A stretch of DNA of 64,000 nt, taken from assembly GCF_025548535.1 (NCBI RefSeq), contig NZ_JAJLQW010000006.1, forward strand, positions 248,001 to 312,000, given 5' to 3'. Shown here in pieces: positions 8,592-16,601 of the stretch. Numbering within the stretch: position 1 is the first letter of the stretch; the number at the start of each line of letters is the position of its first letter. The notes under the pieces are model-generated. The model had not been told where the DNA came from. It worked only from the letters and a program-made list of their open reading frames with translations, and searched no databases. The translations under genes were made by a program, and so were the position numbers. This DNA is from Undibacterium sp. Jales W-56. GTDB lineage: Bacteria; Pseudomonadota; Gammaproteobacteria; Burkholderiales; Burkholderiaceae_D.

Positions 8592-9890
8592 ATGGCTTCC
8601 ACTACCGCTCCAGCCAGCCTGCATGATGTCGTCAGTTGCCTGTCCGACTATGATCCCAACGCCGTGCCGGTGGCTCAAGCACAGCACATCATCCGGCAAT
8701 TTATCACGCCCATCTCATCCATTGAAAAAGTGGCGATACGTCAGGCCTTAGGGCGTGTTCTGGCAACAGATATCGTCTCCGGCATCAATGTACCGGCGCA
8801 TGACAATTCGGCGATGGATGGTTACGCATTGCGTGGCAGCGACTTATCGCCGGATCAAGCTATCACCTTAAAAATCAAAGGCACGGCTTATGCCGGACGA
8901 GCCTTCGAGGGAGAGGTCCATCCCGGCGAATGCGTCCGCATCATGACCGGCGCCGTCATGCCAGTCTCCTGCGACACCGTGATTCCGCAGGAATTCACGC
9001 TGAATACAGATACAGAACAAGTAACCATCCCCGCCGGAAAAGTAAAGACCGGCGACAACCGCCGCTTCAAGGGGGAAGACCTGGCGATCGGTAAAACCGC
9101 TCTGACTAAAGGGAAAATGTTACGACCTGCCGATCTGGGGTTACTCGCCTCACTGGGCGTCGCAGAAGTGCCGGTGCAAAGACGGCTGCGTGTCGCATTT
9201 TTTTCTACCGGCGACGAATTGCGTTCGCTCGGCGAGACGCTCGACGAGGGGTGCGTGTACGACAGCAATCGCTATACCTTGCACGGCATGTTGACTCGTC
9301 TCGGTTGCGATATCGTTGATATGGGGGTGATAAAAGATGATCCCGTCTCGCTCGCAGCGGCGTTTCGTTCGGCCGCTGAAAATACCGATGCCGTCATTAC
9401 CTCGGGCGGCGTTTCTGTCGGTGCGGCCGACTACACCAAGCAGATGATGGCGCAGTTAGGTGACGTGGCATTCTGGACTATTGGCATGCGGCCAGGTCGT
9501 CCTATGGCATTCGGCAAAATCCAATCAGCGGGAAAAAGCGCGTATCTTTTTGGATTGCCTGGCAATCCCGTCGCCGTCATGGTGACTTTTTATTTTTTTG
9601 CTCGCAATGCCTTACTGCACATGATGGGTGCAAACATTCCTGAACTTCCCTTGGTCCCGGCGGTCTCACTAGCCAGTTTGCGCAAGCGGCCCGGCAGAAC
9701 CGAATATCAGCGCGGCATCGCGTCGGTATCGCCGAGCGGGCAACTTCAGGTCGCGATTACTGGTTCGCAAGGTTCCGGTATTTTGCGTTCGATGTCGGAA
9801 GCTAATTGCATGGTCGTGCTGCATCACGATCAAGGCAATGTGGACGCCGGCGGCAAAGTCGATATCCTGTTATTTGAGGGATTGCTGTAG
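8592..9890 (+). CDS. moeA: Molybdopterin molybdenumtransferase MoeA
   Basis: Inserts molybdate into adenylylated molybdopterin. 432 aa, somewhat longer than E. coli MoeA (411) because of an N-terminal extension of about 20 residues. Recognisable motifs are DNSAMDGYAL near residue 75, GDNRRFKGEDL, STGDELRSLGE, the loop SGGVSVGAADY (the MPT/MoCF-binding domain) and GLPGNPVAVMVTF. The C-terminal beta-barrel domain IV (about 350-432) is present. It starts 8 bp after mobA. A perfect 8-bp hairpin overlaps the stop codon (9882-9902). Confidence 0.95.
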   Translation: MASTTAPASLHDVVSCLSDYDPNAVPVAQAQHIIRQFITPISSIEKVAIRQALGRVLATDIVSGINVPAHDNSAMDGYALRGSDLSPDQAITLKIKGTAYAGRAFEGEVHPGECVRIMTGAVMPVSCDTVIPQEFTLNTDTEQVTIPAGKVKTGDNRRFKGEDLAIGKTALTKGKMLRPADLGLLASLGVAEVPVQRRLRVAFFSTGDELRSLGETLDEGCVYDSNRYTLHGMLTRLGCDIVDMGVIKDDPVSLAAAFRSAAENTDAVITSGGVSVGAADYTKQMMAQLGDVAFWTIGMRPGRPMAFGKIQSAGKSAYLFGLPGNPVAVMVTFYFFARNALLHMMGANIPELPLVPAVSLASLRKRPGRTEYQRGIASVSPSGQLQVAITGSQGSGILRSMSEANCMVVLHHDQGNVDAGGKVDILLFEGLL

Positions 9891-9902
9891 CGGGTACAGC
9901 AA
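9882..9902 (+). terminator. Hairpin overlapping the moeA stop codon
   Basis: TTGCTGTA (9882-9889) and TACAGCAA (9895-9902) form a perfect 8-bp stem with a 5-nt loop; the moeA stop codon is inside it. The following bases (GGATAATTTG) lack a proper T run, so it may stabilise the 3' end rather than terminate. Confidence 0.4.
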
Positions 9903-10045
9903 GGATAATTTGTCCCTCAAACAGATAACAAAACATTACAGCAACAACCTGATCGGCAGACCGAGTGAGTCACAGCTGATTTATCAGTGCCGTTTTTTTT
10001 GCAAAATCAATTACGTATACCTCATTATTTTTTTAGGAGAACACA

Positions 10046-10891
10046 TTGAAATTACTACACTGGATCGCCGTTAGCTGCGCGAGTCTTACTTTGCTGACTG
10101 CCTGCGGCGGCGGTAGCGGCTCTACCAGCACCGCCTCAACCGTATCCGTCACCGCAGTCACCACGGATCAATTGCTCTATCGCAAGGTCACCAATATGAC
10201 CATCGTCGGTAAAAACCTCGATCTTGGCATCAACATCTCCAATCCTGGCTGCCTCAAAATCACAGAAGTCGCTGGCGGCAGCTCCACACAACGCGTCTTT
10301 GCTTGCAAAATGATCGCCACAGGTACTATTGCCGTCTCGATTACCGCCGGCGACAACTCAAAACTATATTCCGGTTCATTGACCATTCCACTGGCGGCAC
10401 AACCTCAAGTCACGATGAAAACCACTTTGGGCGATATCGTGATTGAACTCAATCCCGCCAAAGCGCCAATTTCTGTCGATAATTTCTTAAATTATGTAGA
10501 AAATGGCTTTTACGTGAACAAGATCTTCCATCGCGTGGTCAATAGCACTTCCTACTCGATTGCTCAGGGCGGCGGCTATACCAGCGATTTGCAACAACCG
10601 ACCCCGCCCTTCGCTGCGATCAAACTGGAGTCGAATAACGGCCTCAGCAATCTGCGCGGCACAATCGGCATGGCGCGTACCAGCGCAGTCGATTCTGCGA
10701 CATCCCAGTTTTATTTCAACGTCGCAGATAACACCGGCTTCGACTACACCGCCAGCAATCCTGGTTATGCGGTCTTTGGCAAAATTGTGACTGGCCTGGA
10801 TATCATGGACAAGTTTAAAACTGTCGCCACGAATTCAAATGATGTGCCAAGCACAGCAATCTTCATCAACGCAGTGATACAAACACAATAA
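10046..10891 (+). CDS. Cyclophilin-type peptidyl-prolyl isomerase lipoprotein
   Basis: 281-aa exported foldase. It starts with TTG, justified by AGGAGA at 10035-10040, five bases upstream. Residues 1-20 are a lipoprotein signal peptide with lipobox LLTAC (Cys20 lipidated) followed by a Gly/Ser/Thr linker. Residues 30-115 are a beta-rich domain I cannot name. Residues 118-281 are a cyclophilin domain starting MKTTLGDIVIEL, with the catalytic Arg in FHRVV and the substrate-binding Gln in SQFYFN. The AQGGGYTSD loop replaces the usual IQGGDP. Bacterial PpiA-like cyclophilins are usually soluble periplasmic proteins without an extra N-terminal domain; tethering to the outer membrane is inferred from the lipobox with Gly at +2. 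Confidence 0.85.
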   Translation: MKLLHWIAVSCASLTLLTACGGGSGSTSTASTVSVTAVTTDQLLYRKVTNMTIVGKNLDLGINISNPGCLKITEVAGGSSTQRVFACKMIATGTIAVSITAGDNSKLYSGSLTIPLAAQPQVTMKTTLGDIVIELNPAKAPISVDNFLNYVENGFYVNKIFHRVVNSTSYSIAQGGGYTSDLQQPTPPFAAIKLESNNGLSNLRGTIGMARTSAVDSATSQFYFNVADNTGFDYTASNPGYAVFGKIVTGLDIMDKFKTVATNSNDVPSTAIFINAVIQTQ

Positions 10892-10987
10892 TATGGTAGG
10901 CTAGTCCGGGTAATTTTTAGTGTCGTTAATTTACCTGTCTCTTCAATGTCCATCACCGTCTCCGGGCGGGCAACACATAAAGGAATC

Positions 10988-11323
10988 ATGATGAATAAAC
11001 TGTTGAAATCGATTCTGTTCGCAAGTATGACTATGCTGGCAATCAGTGCGGCACAAGCGAAAGACGAACCAAAAAAAGCTCCGGCGTCTGTTTCTGCTTC
11101 AGCCTCCGCTAAAGTTGAGCTGCTGGATTTGAACAGCGCGACAAAAAAAGAATTATCCGAACTTCCTAAAATCGGCGATGTGCGCTCAGACGCGATTATC
11201 AAAGGCCGCCCTTACAAAGGCAAAGACGATTTACTGAATAAAAAAATCATCCCTGAAGATGCCTATAACAGCATTAAAGATCTGGTGATTGCGAAACAAA
11301 AAACAGACGCTAAAAAGAAATAA
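10988..11323 (+). CDS. ComEA-like helix-hairpin-helix protein
   Basis: A secreted 111-aa protein. The start is ATG 10988 or the adjacent ATG 10991; AGGA at 10981-10984 fits either, and the upstream in-frame ATG at 10946 has no RBS. Residues 1-24 are a signal peptide (hydrophobic core, AQA cleavage site). After a short Lys/Ala/Ser linker comes one helix-hairpin-helix domain: VELLDLNSATKKELSELPKIG with the GxG-type turn, then a degenerate second half. The family (ComEA, PF12836) binds DNA in the periplasm for uptake during transformation; a comEC gene lies at 36153. Some single-HhH secreted proteins have other roles, so competence is an inference. Confidence 0.8.
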   Translation: MMNKLLKSILFASMTMLAISAAQAKDEPKKAPASVSASASAKVELLDLNSATKKELSELPKIGDVRSDAIIKGRPYKGKDDLLNKKIIPEDAYNSIKDLVIAKQKTDAKKK

Positions 11324-11373
11324 GATTTTTACGCGTATGTCTATGCGACTGCGCTATGACATCAGTACGACCC

Positions 11374-11414
11374 AAAACAGAAAGCTGGTCTAAAACCAGC
11401 TTTCTGTTTTTCCG
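11374..11414. terminator. Strong rho-independent terminator
   Basis: A perfect 16-bp stem: 11374-11389 (A4CAGAAAGCTGGT) with 11395-11410 (ACCAGCTTTCTGTTTT), loop CTAAA. The stem's own A and T runs provide the U tract on both strands, so it can work in either direction. It ends the ComEA-like gene and insulates the porin operon. Confidence 0.9.
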
Positions 11415-11539
11415 CGATACCACAAAATTTTACTCAATTTTGCCACATGGAATGACAAGGTTGTCAGCCTATTTTCAAATGTGTAAGATAAAGCCGGGCA
11501 CATTTGCATCAAAACCTGTTCGATAGAAATCTGGATCCC

Positions 11540-12799
11540 ATGCTGGACTTAACCACCCGACGATGTTTTCCGGTTTTTTGTTTGCTGTTATGCGTCCAGC
11601 AGGCTGTCGCAGCCGATGGCGACAAGCCCTCATATTCCATTAGCGGCTTCGGTACTGTAGGTGCCGTCTATAACTCGAATCAGCACGCCGACTTCGTCCG
11701 GGATTTGCTGCAATCGGAGGGTGTCGGCCATACCCGCAAGCTCGATTTGGGTGTCGACTCCCTGCTCGGACTGCAAGTCACCGGGGCGTCGCGGGATAAT
11801 CTTGATGCAACGCTGCAAGTCGTCAGCCGCCGCGCGCAAACTGGCTTTGATCCCCAAATCACCTGGGCATTCGCTCGCTACAGCCCGAATGACAATCTAC
11901 AATTCCGCGCTGGCAGATTAGGCTTTGACGTCTATCTGCTGGCGGATTCACGCAATGTCGCCTACTCCTACCTGTGGGTACGCCCTCCCGTCGATTATTT
12001 CGGCAGCATTATCGTGTCGTATATTGACGGCGCGGACGTCGTGATCAAATATCCGCTGGGCTCTGGTATTGCACGCATGAAGGCATATGCCGGTAAAGCA
12101 CGTGAAAAAAGTTCGACCGGAGTACCCGACGGCTATTTCTCGCTAAACGGCTCCGATGTGGCCGGCGGCCACTTGGAGTACCAGACGACTTCCTGGGCAT
12201 ATCGACTCGGCTACAGCCAATTAAGATTTAAAAATGAATTTCCAGGTTTGTCTGAACTGATCGATGGCCTACGTTCGCCGGTAATTGCCACGCTGAGTCC
12301 GATGGCAAAAACGGTAGCGGACTCGGTCGGTTTTCAGGATAAAACCATCGGCTACCTATCGGCGGGAATTGCTTATGACGAGGGACCGCTGCAAGCCCAG
12401 TTGATGCTCAGCAGGACAAAAGCCGGCATATTAGGATTTCCTGGCTTTGCAGCGGGCTACGTTACCGTCGGTTACCGGACCGGCAGATGGACGCCTTTTG
12501 CGACGTATTCCGCGGTACGCCCCCTGCATAGAACGAATGACGGCAATACGGGGCTGCCGTCGGGCGTAAATCCTTTTGTTGATGCGCTGATTGCGGGTAG
12601 CTACAACGTGGCGCACAGCACACTCAACGAACAGGCAACAATGTCATTTGGCATGCGTTATAGCTTAAGTGACAAGGCAGACTTAAAACTGCAGCTCGAT
12701 CACATCGATAATACGCAAGGGCTTTTAATACGCAAACAACAACCTGGCTGGAATGGCAAAGCAAATCTGCTGAGCATCTCAGTCAATTTTATATTTTAG
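11540..12799 (+). CDS. Porin-like outer-membrane beta-barrel protein
   Basis: 419 aa from ATG 11540 (a TTG at 11504 in frame has no support). Residues 1-25 are a signal peptide ending AVAA. The mature chain is full of alternating hydrophobic/polar strands, Gly and Tyr, begins SYSISGFGTVGAVYN, and ends in Phe (SISVNFIF), the C-terminal signature of BAM-inserted barrels. I do not recognise a specific porin family. It stands 9 bp before a PstS-like gene and 26 bp further a sensor diguanylate cyclase, so the three form a compact operon. The context suggests that the barrel lets in, or helps detect, the ligand handled by the PstS-like protein. Confidence 0.8.
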   Translation: MLDLTTRRCFPVFCLLLCVQQAVAADGDKPSYSISGFGTVGAVYNSNQHADFVRDLLQSEGVGHTRKLDLGVDSLLGLQVTGASRDNLDATLQVVSRRAQTGFDPQITWAFARYSPNDNLQFRAGRLGFDVYLLADSRNVAYSYLWVRPPVDYFGSIIVSYIDGADVVIKYPLGSGIARMKAYAGKAREKSSTGVPDGYFSLNGSDVAGGHLEYQTTSWAYRLGYSQLRFKNEFPGLSELIDGLRSPVIATLSPMAKTVADSVGFQDKTIGYLSAGIAYDEGPLQAQLMLSRTKAGILGFPGFAAGYVTVGYRTGRWTPFATYSAVRPLHRTNDGNTGLPSGVNPFVDALIAGSYNVAHSTLNEQATMSFGMRYSLSDKADLKLQLDHIDNTQGLLIRKQQPGWNGKANLLSISVNFIF

Positions 12800-12808
12800 G
12801 CGAGCGCA

Positions 12809-13249
12809 ATGACCACGCTCACCGCTCTGGTTCGGCTAATTTCGCTAAGCTTTGTTTGCCTGCTAAGCTGGGATACAATGGCCGCCGATTTTGTTGTCAT
12901 CGCCAACCTGAACAGCGGCATCGACAAAATGACTAAAGATGAAGTCATCAATGTTTATATGGGTCGCTATCGCAAACTGGCATCCGGTATCAGTGCACAA
13001 CCTCTTGACCTCATTAATCCCCTGTCTGAGAAGAGTAAATTTTACGCGGTCATGGTCAACAAAGAACTACCGGAAATCAATTCTTATTGGGCGCGTCTGA
13101 TGTTCTCAGGGCAAGGTTCGCCGCCACTCCAGGTCGATAACATTGAAGAGGTTCTGGAGATTGTCAGCAGTAATAAAGGCGCAATTGCGTATATCGATAG
13201 AAAAAAAATCGACAAGCGCGTTAAAGTTGTATTTGATTCTTCACAGTAA
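12809..13249 (+). CDS. Small PstS-like periplasmic phosphate-binding-family protein
   Basis: 146 aa. Residues 1-25 are a signal peptide (core LISLSFVCLLSW, cleavage after MAA). The rest resembles one half of the PstS-type substrate-binding fold (PBP-like family often annotated as phosphate ABC transporter substrate-binding protein): FVVIANLNSGIDKMTKDEVINVYMG at the start and KGAIAYIDRKK near the end. It is half the size of transport PstS (about 320 aa) and has no ABC transporter genes nearby. It sits between a porin-like gene (9 bp) and a membrane diguanylate cyclase (26 bp), which fits a sensory rather than a transport role. The ligand is unknown. Confidence 0.75.
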   Translation: MTTLTALVRLISLSFVCLLSWDTMAADFVVIANLNSGIDKMTKDEVINVYMGRYRKLASGISAQPLDLINPLSEKSKFYAVMVNKELPEINSYWARLMFSGQGSPPLQVDNIEEVLEIVSSNKGAIAYIDRKKIDKRVKVVFDSSQ

Positions 13250-13275
13250 AGATAAAACTACCCTCAACTAAAAAC

Positions 13276-14889
13276 ATGCTTCAACGACTCCGCACCAGCA
13301 TTGTCTATCGCAGCGCATTTATTGTGCTGAGTATTTCCTTGCTGGTCGGCAGTTTTTTTGCTGTCTTCACCTATTACTGGACTTCCCACGTAGAACAAGA
13401 GCGGGCGAATAGCCGGATGGGAGAACTGCTCAGCACCGTCGAGAGTACGACAAGTATTGCCTGCTACCTGGCGGACATGAACCTCGCCTCCGAAGTCAGT
13501 CGCGGCCTGCTCAAGAACGAAGATGTCGAGAGCATCCGGATTTTTTCCGGCTCAGGCATATTGGCGCATATGAGCAAACACGTCGGCGCTAAAGAAGTTA
13601 AATCGGGTAACACGATCGTGATTCCTGACAAAGCGGCACCGACTATGCGCGATGTATTTTCTCCATTCAATGCAAAAGAGAAGGTATGCCAGATTGAACT
13701 GGAGCCGAATCTGCTTTTTATCCGCCAGCAAGTCGACGACAAGGCGCGCTTTATCGGTTATCTCCTGATGTTGCAAGCCTTACTCATGGCATGCGCGGTC
13801 GTCTATATCGTCCTCACCACCATTACCCGCCCTATCAAAACCATTTCAGACCAGCTACACGGCCTCACTCCGGAAGCCGGAGTTAAATTAGCACTTCCCA
13901 CCGGGAATGAAAAAGACGAAATTGGTCAACTGGTGCGCGATGTTAATCATATCGTCGGAAAATTCGTTCACATTCTTGATGAGGAACGTCAGTTAAGAAT
14001 CAAACATGAAATCGGCGAGAAAAAATTCCAGACGATCTTCAATAATGCAGAGACAGGTATTTTTTTATTAAAGACATCGGGTGAAGTCATCTCATACAAC
14101 CATGCCTTTTTGCGCTTGCTGGCGATAGATGAAAATACCTCGGCAGACAGGGTGAATACCGCCTTAACCAATGCGCTGGAAGGCCAGGAATTACGCTTGC
14201 ACCTAATGATAGATAAGGCAACCACTCAGGACCAAGTCTTGTCCGAGGATTTTTCTATCGAAGTCGGCCAGCCGCCGCAAAGAAAATGGCTGCATGTCGT
14301 CATGAGCCCTGTCGAAGAAGGCGTCTTGCAAGGCCTGCTGAACGATATCACCGACCGCAAGAGCGGCGAAGAAGAGGCCAATCAACTCGCCGTCACCGAT
14401 CATTTGACAGGTACCTTTAACCGTCTCGGTTTTGACAAAGAAATCACGCGCTTAAAACACGAAATGCAACGCGGTAATGTGACAGGATTTTTCTTATTGC
14501 TGATTGACCTGGATAAATTTAAAGAGGTTAACGATCGGTATGGCCACGATATCGGCGATCAGGTGCTGTGTCACTTTACGCAGATCGTCAGCAGGGTACT
14601 CAGGAAATCCGATTTCATCGCCCGTCTCGGCGGTGACGAATTCATTCTGCTCCTCCAAGATCTGCAGCAGCTCGACAAAGCCAAAGAAATCGCGCAAAAA
14701 ATTATCGATCAGACCAGCGCCCCCTTGTTGCTTAACAACGCCATACAAGTACAAATTGGCGCCAGCATTGGAGCCACCTATGTAGCGCATGCCGGTTTTG
14801 ATAAAAATGAGATCATCCGTGAGGCCGATGAAGCGATGTATGCGGTAAAAAAATCGGGTAAAAACAATTTCCGGATGCACCAATCCTGA
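13276..14889 (+). CDS. Membrane sensor diguanylate cyclase (sensor-HAMP-PAS-GGDEF)
   Basis: 537 aa. Transmembrane helix 1 covers about 12-35, a periplasmic sensor region about 36-158 (CHASE8-like in appearance), helix 2 about 161-182, HAMP about 183-236, a PAS domain about 255-360 and the catalytic GGDEF domain about 375-537. The active site is intact: GGDEF at 452-456. An RxxD inhibitory site, Arg443-Lys-Ser-Asp446, lies exactly five residues before it, so the enzyme should be product-inhibited by c-di-GMP. No EAL domain is present. It is the last gene of the porin/PstS-like operon; I infer that the PstS-like protein signals to its periplasmic domain. The c-di-GMP output usually favours attachment over motility. 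Confidence 0.93.
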   Translation: MLQRLRTSIVYRSAFIVLSISLLVGSFFAVFTYYWTSHVEQERANSRMGELLSTVESTTSIACYLADMNLASEVSRGLLKNEDVESIRIFSGSGILAHMSKHVGAKEVKSGNTIVIPDKAAPTMRDVFSPFNAKEKVCQIELEPNLLFIRQQVDDKARFIGYLLMLQALLMACAVVYIVLTTITRPIKTISDQLHGLTPEAGVKLALPTGNEKDEIGQLVRDVNHIVGKFVHILDEERQLRIKHEIGEKKFQTIFNNAETGIFLLKTSGEVISYNHAFLRLLAIDENTSADRVNTALTNALEGQELRLHLMIDKATTQDQVLSEDFSIEVGQPPQRKWLHVVMSPVEEGVLQGLLNDITDRKSGEEEANQLAVTDHLTGTFNRLGFDKEITRLKHEMQRGNVTGFFLLLIDLDKFKEVNDRYGHDIGDQVLCHFTQIVSRVLRKSDFIARLGGDEFILLLQDLQQLDKAKEIAQKIIDQTSAPLLLNNAIQVQIGASIGATYVAHAGFDKNEIIREADEAMYAVKKSGKNNFRMHQS

Positions 14890-15166
14890 TGCTCTCTCAG
14901 CAGACTCAGGCTCTGCTTTTGTCATCAAAATTTCTGATTCAGTGATGGACTTTGAGTGGCAAATGAGTATAAAACAAAATCCACACATAGCATTGATGCG
15001 CCTCCCAGCATGATTCTGGCCTGAGAGGCGCATCCATACAGCGGCATTCAATCAAATTTTCTTATTCAGAGCGTTCTGAACTTATTGCACATATTGCCGT
15101 CAAAAATACGCGTTTATCTTTGATCAACAGTATCAACAACCGTCGGATCGTCAATAAGGATGTTTC
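14890..15166. other. Intergenic region with a stem-loop
   Basis: No gene seen. 14995-15004 (GATGCGCCTC) is complementary to 15025-15034 (GAGGCGCATC), with an inner CCAG/CTGG pair (15005-15008/15016-15019). There is no T run, so it is a structural 3' end or transcription barrier at best. The remaining bases should hold the promoter of the gene at 15167; AAGGA precedes its ATG. Confidence 0.45.
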
Positions 15167-15826
15167 ATGCGCGGTTCCAGGCACTCTAATCGTCAGCAGC
15201 CAGAATGGCAAACCGCAGGCTCTGGCCAGCGCCTGGCATCCGCTGCGCTCGCTGGCTTGATCAGTATTTTTATGCTGGTGCAACTCAATCAGCGACCTGG
15301 CCTTCAGGTTGCCCGCCCAAGCGCAGAGATTCAAGTCAACTTGCTGAGAATGGAATTACGTCCCTGGCAAACGACGCAACAGCCAGTTGAAAAGCAACAT
15401 ATTTCAGCACCGCCTCCAAAAAACCGGAAACGCATCACAGCTGCCGCTGCGGTGAAATCGAACTCAGCAACAAGTATGCGCAGCACACCGGCGACCAATA
15501 CGCCAGCCAGCTCTCCTGAACCAATCGCCATCACGGGCAACGCCACTCCGCTGTTCAGCAAGGATGCGCTGGCCATGCCGGGCCTGGAGATCGACAGTCA
15601 GGCCATCGGCAGAGCCTACAAAAATAGCCGGAGCGAGATACAGCAAATGGCGGACAGCAGTGCGAAAGAAATGAATACGCCGGTCGCCACCAGATATGAG
15701 CAATTCCAGGCCAAGGCAGATAAGGCAAAAATTCAAGACTGCATTAAGCCGATGAATATACCAAGCGTCAATTTACTTTTAATCCCCGTCATCGCTTATG
15801 CAGCCGCGACCGGCAAGTGCAAATAA
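15167..15826 (+). CDS. Hypothetical single-pass membrane protein
   Basis: 219 aa, not recognised. AAGGA precedes the ATG. An N-terminal polar stretch (1-24) is followed by one hydrophobic helix (about 25-43), then a long Ala/Pro/Ser/Thr-rich linker (about 60-125) with a basic KNRKR patch, and a C-terminal part (about 130-219) containing two Cys (near 191 and 218) and the hydrophobic run NLLLIPVIAYAAA. The topology, a cytoplasmic start with one helix and a Pro-rich periplasmic arm, recalls TonB/TolA-type or divisome proteins, but I see no TonB C-terminal motif. The two Cys could form a disulfide bond in the periplasm. It stands alone between the DGC operon and a convergent DUF924 gene. Confidence 0.6.
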   Translation: MRGSRHSNRQQPEWQTAGSGQRLASAALAGLISIFMLVQLNQRPGLQVARPSAEIQVNLLRMELRPWQTTQQPVEKQHISAPPPKNRKRITAAAAVKSNSATSMRSTPATNTPASSPEPIAITGNATPLFSKDALAMPGLEIDSQAIGRAYKNSRSEIQQMADSSAKEMNTPVATRYEQFQAKADKAKIQDCIKPMNIPSVNLLLIPVIAYAAATGKCK

Positions 15827-15856
15827 GCAGGCAAACGTCGCTGACGGAGCCTGATC

Positions 15857-16456
15857 TCAAAACGACGAACCTGGCTCAGATAGAAAAAGAATTTCTTCCG
15901 GTGTAGATGCACGGCCGAGTATCTGATTGCGATGAGGAAAACGTCCAAACCGCGCAATCACCTCGCGGTGTCTGATTGCATACTTCAGATAGCCATCGAA
16001 CAGCGACTGTTGCTGCTCTGTCGCAACCGCTGACAAGGACGTGAACAAAGCAACTGCCCGATCTTGATCCTCCATTGATTCGGAATGCTCTAAAGGTAAA
16101 TAGAAAAATACTCGCTCTATCAATCTGAGTTGCCGGTCATAGCCGCTCGCCAGGCCATCTCGGCAAAGACTGCGGGCAAGCGCATCATAAGCAAATGCCC
16201 GCGGCGTCCCGCGATACATATTGCGGGGAAATTGATCGCATAACAGGATCAAAGACAGGCAGCCATCCGGCGTCGATTTCCAGCTATCGAGCGCGCCACT
16301 GGCGACTTGCTCTGTCACTCCGGCAAAGCGTTGCGTAATCAACTGATCCAGATCAGCATTTTTTGACCACCAGAGTTTCGCCTGGGTCGCGGCAGTGATG
16401 GCATCATCGGCCTGATCGCCGAACCAGAATGCCTTGATACTGACAGAAGTTTCCAT
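15857..16456 (-). CDS. DUF924 family protein
   Basis: 199 aa with the features of DUF924 (PF06041): KAFWFGDQ near the start, WWSKNADLDQLI, the signature LILLCDQFPRNMYRGTPRAFA and FFYLPLEHSE, ending with a RFPHRN(Q/A)ILGR motif. The family is all-helical, TPR-like and of unknown function; it is widespread in proteobacteria, usually as a single gene. No signal peptide. It is convergent with the hypothetical gene at 15167 with only 30 bp between stops. Confidence 0.85.
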   Translation of the reverse strand: METSVSIKAFWFGDQADDAITAATQAKLWWSKNADLDQLITQRFAGVTEQVASGALDSWKSTPDGCLSLILLCDQFPRNMYRGTPRAFAYDALARSLCRDGLASGYDRQLRLIERVFFYLPLEHSESMEDQDRAVALFTSLSAVATEQQQSLFDGYLKYAIRHREVIARFGRFPHRNQILGRASTPEEILFLSEPGSSF

Positions 16457-16483
16457 CGTGGCTTCCCTATTTATTCAGCAAGG

Positions 16484-16546
16484 TGCGCCATGCATGCCGC
16501 TTGGCGACTTGATCCTTGTTCCAAGTCGATTGGTGCGCATGGCGCA
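16484..16546. repeat. Palindromic intergenic repeat with TGGTGCGCATGGCGCA
   Basis: Nested inverted repeats: TGCGCCATGC (16484-16493) pairs with GCATGGCGCA (16537-16546), and inside it CGACTTG (16505-16511) pairs with CAAGTCG (16522-16528). The right end contains the 16-mer TGGTGCGCATGGCGCA (16531-16546), repeated exactly at 18729-18744. This is the pattern of a REP-like or small non-autonomous element. It lies just upstream of the DUF924 gene. Confidence 0.6.
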
Positions 16547-16556
16547 GCCGATGACA

Positions 16557-16590
16557 GTTCCGGCTGTTCCATTTGCGGAACAGTCGGAAC
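16557..16590. terminator. Hairpin downstream of rmuC
   Basis: GTTCCGGCTGTTCC (16557-16570) pairs with GGAACAGTCGGAAC (16577-16590) around a 6-nt loop, with one G-U pair on the plus strand. It ends 12 bp from the rmuC stop. No T run, so termination strength is uncertain. Confidence 0.5.
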
Positions 16591-16601
16591 ACGCCAACAT
16601 A

